Part shown: positions 57,058 to 64,000 of the stretch, one piece after another
Numbering within the stretch: position 1 is the stretch's first letter
Layout: the number at the start of each line of letters is the position of its first letter
Source: Dactylonectria macrodidyma
Lineage: Eukaryota > Ascomycota > Sordariomycetes > Hypocreales > Nectriaceae
Length of the DNA stretch: 64,000 bases
Direction: 5' to 3'
Assembly: GCA_020744425.1 (NCBI GenBank)
Contig: JAGMUV010000003.1
Coordinates: 4,278,001-4,342,000 of the forward strand
Translations under genes and position numbers: made by a program
Notes under the pieces: model-generated
Seen by the model: the letters and a program-made list of their open reading frames with translations, nothing else
What the model was told of the DNA's origin: nothing
Databases searched by the model: none

Positions 57058-60000
57058 TCAATTATCCGCCTCCGTTCCGACTCCCGGAGTAACAGACCAC
57101 GTCTGCCCTGTAAACACAAGCCGCCCGTCTTGCCTAAGTTGCTCTGGGTCGAAATATATACATAGACCGATCCTATCGCTGTTCAACCAAAACACGCGGA
57201 AGATCATGTAGACTTCTGAACGGTCTTCACTGTGATGAATGCGTCCCATCTGCGTCAAGTTAGCTGATGCTTGCAGTAGCTTCCCTGAAATACTTGCAAG
57301 TTGGTATTGGTTGCCACTCATGTAGAAGGGTGTATCACACGGCCCAGTCGTGGTCTTGACCTCTATGTAATACTTGGGTCGCGCTCCATGCCACTGATCG
57401 TGATTGAGATAGCCACAGCCAATGAGGGTGTCCGTGAAGTGCCCTGCAGTATCGACATACACCAAATCTGCGGTCTCTCTTCTGTTCCATGGGGCCATGT
57501 TCGTGTAGTCTGGATGAATGGTCACGTACGCTCGAATCGTGCTTTGCCAGTTTGCACGATCCCAGCCTGGTATGTCGAGTTGGGATAAGAGCTCAAAAAC
57601 CTGAAAGAGAACCTCGGTCAGCCTTGAACACCTGTGTTGTGAATGCAACATCACTTACATATAACTCGCCTGCAGCTCCAATCTTCTTGTCACGCTCCAG
57701 TTGGTTAGTCGACCGAAACCTGCTCATGACATCCAATCCATCAAAACTTTCATGTTCAGCTGAATTTCCCGCACCCCCGGACAGCGCACCACGCAAATCA
57801 CTCATATCGAATGCCCCCCTCGATGGAAATGCTGCTCTCCGGGCCTTTTCGATAACCCTATTCAGAATCGCGAGATAGTGCGCGTCTTCAGAAGACCGAC
57901 TCTGAGGCTGCCCGAGCACGGTTGATGACAGGTACCGAGGAGACCGAGGGCTTGAATCACTTGGCGACTGTGATGGAAGGTGGATGAGAGCTGGCCGCGA
58001 GGAGTCATCTCTACCTCCCGGGCGAGAGTGGTTAGACAAGTGGCTTTGCCGAGAAATGATCTCAACTTCTGTTTCCGTGAGACCTCTTTCGGGCTCAGCA
58101 TCCGATAGCCCAACCTGCGGTGATAAACTATCATTCACTGAGGAATGAGTTGGGGTCATTTGTTGTTCTGAGGAGGAGTCTTCCGTTCCGAGGGGATTGT
58201 CAGATTGTTGCTGTTCTTGCTCTTGCTCCTCCTCTCTGCCTTCATCTTCAACTTCGTCCTCGTCTTCGTCATCATGACCTTCGTCCTCATTCTCAAATGT
58301 CACTTGTAAAATCCCCTGGTAGTCAAGAATGTCGTCAAGGACGGATTGATCACAGGCAAAAATTGATGTTAGAGCGATGACTGCGTCAATTTCAACAGGT
58401 CCTTCTTCAAGACTGGTCGGGTGTCTCATTAGCCATGCTGCGAGCTTTCTGGGCAGAACTGAGCAAAAGCAAAATTCTCGCTCTCTGCGTTTCTTCGGGA
58501 CGTAAATAGTGAGTTCCTCTGAAGTCTCGTCGTCAATGTGCACATTGGCAGTTGTCACCTCGACTTGGAATGACTGCCTGTTTTGGAATATCTCTAGTAC
58601 AGATGATATTCCTTCAATCTCAATGACTGTCATTGTGCGCAGCTGCTCATAGAGTCCCTCTTGGTCGTATTGAAATCGAGGGCTGTGAAAAGTAGATGCT
58701 ACTCTGTTTGATAGGGCATGATTAGCATCGTTCAAACAATAGTCATCTTTTTCAGTACGTACCGAGTGATATAGTAAGCTTTGCGTTTCAGGTCTCGATT
58801 GCGCGATGAGATCGGACGCCCTGGATTGCTGGAGATTGAAGTAGTTTCTGTGACAGCGTTGGATAAGTACCGATCTTGGAGGCTCAACCACTCAAAGGCT
58901 GGCTTGAGAAGACGAACATCATCTAGACCGAAGTCCAAAAGACTAATCTGGTCCTGAAACTTCGCTTTCAGCCTGTTTCGATCTCCAATCGCAAAATCCA
59001 CATCGACAGAGGTCAACGCAACAGTCCCGTTCGGATACCTAACGGGAAAGATTTTGGCTCTTCTGATGGGTTCTGGGTCCAAACGGGTTGGCTCTGTGTC
59101 CAGAAAGCCATTCAACAACAAGATAGCTGTTTTGATATCATCCACACTGCTCTCAGGCGACTGCCGCAGCTCATCATAGACCATCTGCAGGGTGAGCAAC
59201 TTCACCCCCAGTTTGCCGACAAAAAAGCTTTTCCTGCCCTCCCAACACCCATCTAGAATAGCTTTACCGCGTATCGCTGTCTCGCTGGACCACACGCAAT
59301 CGGAGGTCTTGTACCAACGCGACTCGCCTGGTCGCGTCTCATGATAGATGAGGCGAGATGCCTCAAATGCAGCTCTATTCTTGTGTCAGGCTATTTATCA
59401 AGCAATTCCGATGAGCTAAGATGGATTAAAACGTACCTCAGATCGAATGTGAGCGCTGTGTTCTCGTCCAAGTATTTGTATAACGCCCAAATGCGACGTT
59501 TGTCCTCACAACCCGCCTCACGAAGTGCCTCTAGCTCGGTCACCAAATCATTCAACGAAGCGTTCGATAATTCGAGCGTTGTTTGAAAGAGGTTCTCTAT
59601 ACTTCTCATTTGCACTTCACCTAACATTCTTGAATAGAGAATCCTGAGGGAATGTGCCGTTGTCATATCCGGGGGCGCGACCCATAGACAACGAGAAGAA
59701 AATGTCCACATGGGTGCCTCTTCATCTTGCCCGAGGACACCTCGTTCCTCGAAATACGCCCTGTTCCCAAGTCAGTGAACAGTAAATATGTCTAGGCATG
59801 CACTACCATATACTCACCTAATTTTGCGTCGCGCTTCTGGTTGATCATTGGCCACCGCAAGTTTAGAGTAGATAGCGACATATAAGTCAAACACCTTTTG
59901 GGACTGACCAGTAGAAGGCTTAGGACACGACCGCTCGACACAGCGGAGTATTTCGAGAAGGAAATCCATGCTGTCATCTTTGCCGACCGAGAAATACTCG

Positions 60001-62631
60001 TTTAGAAAATTCCATTTTGTTCCAAATCGTTGACTGATGTCGGAGTCCTCGAATTTCAGAAAAGGGAATTGTTCGGGATGTTCCATGTAGCGCTTGACAG
60101 AGGCTCGCAAGTTCTCGAAGGGCAGCCAAGCTTCTTTCAACTTGAGTGAAAAATTGACTCCGCAGAGCTGCTTAGCGGGAAGATCCTCAATCTTGTTTCG
60201 AAGAGTCCGTTTTCTCAGCAGTTCTGATTTCTCGTGCAGCCAAAGATGCTCAAATAGTCCCAAGAATTCTTCCGGACGATGCTCGAAGACGTATAGAAAA
60301 GTATCCGACAAAGCGTCTCCGTTGCGTGACAAAAGTCTCAGTCGATCCCGGATGCCGAGGAAACCACAAAGCCACTCCTCCCAACTTGGGTGAGATGAGT
60401 TCGGCTTATCTAGTTCATCCTCCATGTTGTATGAATGCAAAAATTCTACAGGCAGGCCTGGTGCAGTGCTTTGAGCAGCCAAGAGGCTGGCGGGGCTGTA
60501 GGCATTCTTTGTGCCAGGAAGGTAAACGTCTTTCTCACAAGGGGCTCTAACATATAGGCCATCAGTTGCAACCTTCACCTTTGCATAGTCTTCTTGTGAA
60601 TGCGTGCCAGGCTGGTGCGTCAGATAAAGATATTTAAGATAGCTCTTGAGAAACCAAATTTTGAAAGTGGAATGTGAGACGAAAGACCTGAAGATTGAGG
60701 CTCTCACTTGATCAGTAGTGGCCTTGGAGACTCCAAGGTGCAGAAATAAGGTGGTTCGATCAGAATTTTTTGACGCCGAAAGACTGATTATCCTGAGATC
60801 CAAGGAATGAGGAATGTCGATGTCGCCTGTCACGGAGAAATAAACAGGCCCTGACGCAATCGATGTGAATGCTTCATCTCTCAAAGGGAGCAAAGGGAGC
60901 GTTTTTAGGCGTTCCGTAATTTGAAGCTTGTTCTCGAACCACCGAGAAAGCATTCGAGCCACAACTGAGTGCCACTCATCAGTCGTGTCTTTTGCATGCA
61001 TTTTTGAGTTGGCACTGCGGAGATCGGTCTCCAATAGATTTTCCAAAATATCGACAGTTACGCTCCTGAGCCCATACTCTTTGAGAATATTCATCGTTGA
61101 TCGAGGATAATGTGGTGAAAGGAATAGATCTTTGGCTGGGTCGTCAAACACAGGTTGTCCATCTCTGTCACTCGCATCACTACTAAGGATGCGTATGTCG
61201 CTAATGAGGCGCAAGTCGCTTCGATTGCGCGACCTCAAAACGGGTCTTTTCTTCATCAGTTCCTCGATCTCGTGATTTAGACCGGACCAAAATGCATCGG
61301 AACTATCATCCAAGGATGGAAGAAACCCTGGCCAGTCGTAGCAGAGGGTAGGATGCTCGCAGAATTGTAAAATCGCTTGAAAAAGCGCGATCGCAATCCA
61401 ACTACGGAGGTCGAGGTTTCTTCGTGAGGTGGTGACAATATCCTGCCGGTTGGCATTTGTGTCGAAATCCGAGTGGATGAGAAACTATGAGAAGACAGTC
61501 AGCATATGCTTGCATTACGCATGTTATGGCATATGAGTATTCAAGCTAACCTTGTAATCAGATTTTCTAAGAGGCAGAAATGCGAAGAGGTCTTGTTTCT
61601 TTCGAGTCACAAGCGGCTTAGAATCGCTTGTAAGCGGGAAAGCCAAGACAACTTCGGCCGTGGAGGAGATTCTTCGAGCTTCGTCGGTATCAGGCAGCTC
61701 GCGGTTGTCGCTCCACGCCAAGCCAGTTGCTGTCTGCTTTGTGATATGATAGATCTGGCTTTGGTTGGTTTCTTCCCCATGAATAATGGATGTAGTCTCC
61801 AAAGAGACACGATGTTCGTCAATTCTCCATTTGCGGAACTGCTTCGATCGCTCGAGCTCGCCATTTTCGTCGTAGAATTCTACGCTGATCTTCCGAAGTT
61901 TTTGGAGGAAGAGTAAGCACGTTTCTTGCAGCTCGTCGAATTGCATGGAAATGATCCTCTTCAGATGTTGAATCTCGCCTTGGTCGCCTTGGTCGTGGAG
62001 ATATAGTGTCATCCGAGTCAGAGGTTCAGGGATGGTCTCGACAGGGCTAACCCAGATAGGTCTGACCATGCCAATACCTGGATCGGTTTTGTTATGTCGG
62101 AATTCGAATGAGAAATTCCCGGACTGGATGTGAACTCTAGACGCGGCAATGAATACAGACTTGAAGCCAATACCCTTGGCACCAATATATCCGTGGGAAG
62201 CTGACTTAGTGCTCTGTCCGACAGCGCAAATAGCTTGCAAGTCCCTCTCAGTGAATCCATCTTCGTTGCAATCAACGACGATATGGTTTGGGTGCATTTT
62301 GAAGGTGATGAAAGGAAATACGGTAGTCTTCTCAAAGGCGTTGTCCTCTGCATTTTGAAGAAGTTCAAAGACGAATCGAGCGCCGCTGCCGTAAATCTGC
62401 TTGGCTAATCTAACATAATAATTAGTACACATGACGCGAAAGGTTAAGCTTGGATACTCACATTTTGACAGAGTGCGAGACCGCGCTTTCCATGGCCAGC
62501 CAGTTTTCATCAATCTCCCGGCGGTAATCAGAGTTGAACTGCTCGATGTCGTCCATCATCTTTTCATTGAGGAATCCATACTTTCTAGTGAGGCGCCGGA
62601 CAATCTGCTCTGCCTCTTGTATGCTCGCCAT
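57058..62631 (-). CDS. NO VEIN-like GHKL ATPase with C-terminal DUF3883
   Basis: Seven exons (62631-62462, 62409-61551, 61484-59818, 59760-59437, 59374-58763, 58703-57659, 57600-57058) encode 1739 residues. The N-terminal HSP90/histidine-kinase-type ATPase shows the N-box FELLQNAED (71-79), the box DCNEDGF (103-109) and GYIGAKGIGFKS (130-141). This is the sacsin/NO VEIN layout. A large helical middle follows, then an acidic, disordered stretch (about 1348-1378). The C-terminal DUF3883 domain begins with GAAGELYVFELLSQ (about 1553-1566). It carries ADLVYVD and YYIEVKTT, a D..ExK set with E1639 and K1641, as in restriction-endonuclease-like folds. Plant NO VEIN is needed for vascular development, and DUF3883 is common in prokaryotic defence proteins. 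The fungal role is unknown. Confidence 0.88.
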
Positions 62632-64000
62632 GGTGACCAGGTGTGATTGTTGCGTTTTTTCTCGTACGGGGGTGGTTTCAATACAGTGGAATGGCTAACC
62701 AGCAGCTGGAACACTGAAAGAGATTCGCAGTCGAGATAGAATAAATAGAATGGGAAAAAGTTGCAGAAGAAAAGTCAAGATATCATGGTGAAGTAAATGA
62801 ACCTATGCCTCGATACTTTGGCTAGTGCGACAATTGTTATGCATGTTGGTCACAGTTGAAAATGTGCTCCCCGCTCCAGCGGCAAGCTCAGTGATAGCAT
62901 TGGCTCACCAGGAATCGACTCAGCCTCAAACCCTAGCTATCTATAGAACGTAACATGCGAACAACAGCGGAACGTGCCCGCCCATGATCTACATGACATG
63001 AATTGTTCCAGTAATTTAACCCGAACCCAGTTTCCCCCCAATGTTTGTTAATATCACGAGATCTGTCAAATACCCCACAGTAGCTAGCGATATGCACCTT
63101 CTCATTTTATTTTACTACTCATCATTCAAGTAGGAGGCTGTATTCTCAATCCAGATATCCCCTAGCAGGGTTGGGGCGGCATACCTCATGTCCCATCCAA
63201 CACAAAGACCCGCACCTGGCCCAGCTGGCCGAGGCAAAAGATCAAGCAATTCCCACTTGCTAGCGTTAAAGGTCTGGTACCGCGCGCCTATTTCAAGAAC
63301 CTAGCTAAGCGATTGGCGATCTGTCGCCGCTGATTCTTACACCAACCTCGCTTATTTCGCAGTTGAGTGCGCAACGCCTAAGCTGTCTCTCCAGGATTCA
63401 CCTGTGTTGCCAAGCAGTTCCACAAGAGTATCATAATTCATCGCAATTTCTATCGTATAGAACTTATCCCTGGTGGTTTTCTCGTGGGATTGAAGTCGAA
63501 CATATGCATAATCTCGATTGCCATCTGGCAGCCAACAAAACATGTCACAAATCACCACCAGTAGCTCCTACAAACGAAAACTACACCACAGCCGAATTAC
63601 CCGCAATAGGGGAAGAAAAAGGCGCCTCGTATCGCTCAGGTCTACAGGTAAATGAAACAGCGTCTTTGGATCTCAGAGTGCAGTACATACACCGGTGGGT
63701 GTCAAGGCCATCAAGTTTGCACAGCCCAAATTCACTCTTTGATGCATGATATTCATCTACACTTCGGCACTGGGTGGCGATGACCCACTTTGCACCACGT
63801 CTGTACATTCTGAGCACCTTCAATGCCCGCCCGGTTTCATTTGTCAACTTGCTAATATCCGAGAAACACAGCGCATAAATCCTTCAGCATAACGCAGACT
63901 GCTTTATGCCAGATCACCCACCAAGTCGTAACCCGGTGTTTTTCCTCTCACCCCTTGCATCAATCCTGCCTTCTAATTTTGCGGCTGTGATATTCGCTTA
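62632..64000. other. Right flank, no supported gene
   Basis: It holds the promoter of the NO VEIN-like gene. Frames near 63350-63850 overlap on both strands, show no domain and are not called. A neighbouring gene may begin beyond the window. Confidence 0.45.

Overview
The window is nuclear DNA of a filamentous ascomycete, most likely a Pezizomycotina mould. The evidence is many short introns (about 44-86 bp, GT..AG, often with CTAAC/CTGAC-type branch sites), fungus-restricted families (Zn2Cys6 and DUF3425-type bZIP regulators, HET, RTA1, siderophore-iron MFS, DUF7600) and no operons. Gene models were spliced by hand from reading frames, splice signals and family knowledge. Every listed multi-exon model has a total length divisible by three and ends in a stop, but no transcript data were available. 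The genus cannot be named from this sequence alone.

Layout. 1.7-6.1 kb: an RTA1-family membrane protein and a GT28 sterol glucosyltransferase-like gene, divergent over a 470 bp shared promoter. 7.2-14.6 kb: three minus-strand genes, an MpaB-like ER oxygenase, a Baeyer-Villiger-type flavin monooxygenase and a siderophore-iron MFS transporter. 17.1-20.1 kb: a NACHT (STAND) protein. 20.8-29.5 kb: a GFA-family protein, an old yellow enzyme, a Zn2Cys6 regulator, a sulfotransferase-like membrane protein and a short-chain dehydrogenase. 29.9-30.7 kb: an AT-rich element of about 815 bp with 45 bp terminal inverted repeats, immediately before a bZIP/DUF3425 gene. 32.5-36.3 kb: a small protein with a possible nuclease-type ExK motif and an F-box/DUF7600 protein. 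37.2-39.5 kb: a secreted protein with two GH43 modules.

40.4-51 kb: P450, bZIP/DUF3425 regulator, acyl-CoA/coumarate-CoA ligase, CTF1-like Zn2Cys6 regulator and hot-dog thioesterase. This reads as a small metabolic cluster without a PKS, NRPS or terpene backbone enzyme. 51.5-54.5 kb: a PUA/ASCH-like protein of unknown role and an amidase with an intact Lys-Ser-Ser triad. 55.3-57.0 kb: a HET-domain gene broken by in-frame stops. 57.1-62.6 kb: a 1739-residue NO VEIN-like protein with an N-terminal GHKL/HSP90-type ATPase and a C-terminal DUF3883 domain carrying an ExK motif.

The window mixes oxidative and catabolic enzymes, each next to its own regulator, with self/non-self or immunity-type proteins (NACHT, HET, NOV-like). 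That is typical of accessory, fast-turnover fungal chromosome regions. The NOV-like ATPase-nuclease candidate is the most unusual system here. The MpaB/BVMO pair and the P450-ligase-thioesterase group are the best candidate pathways.
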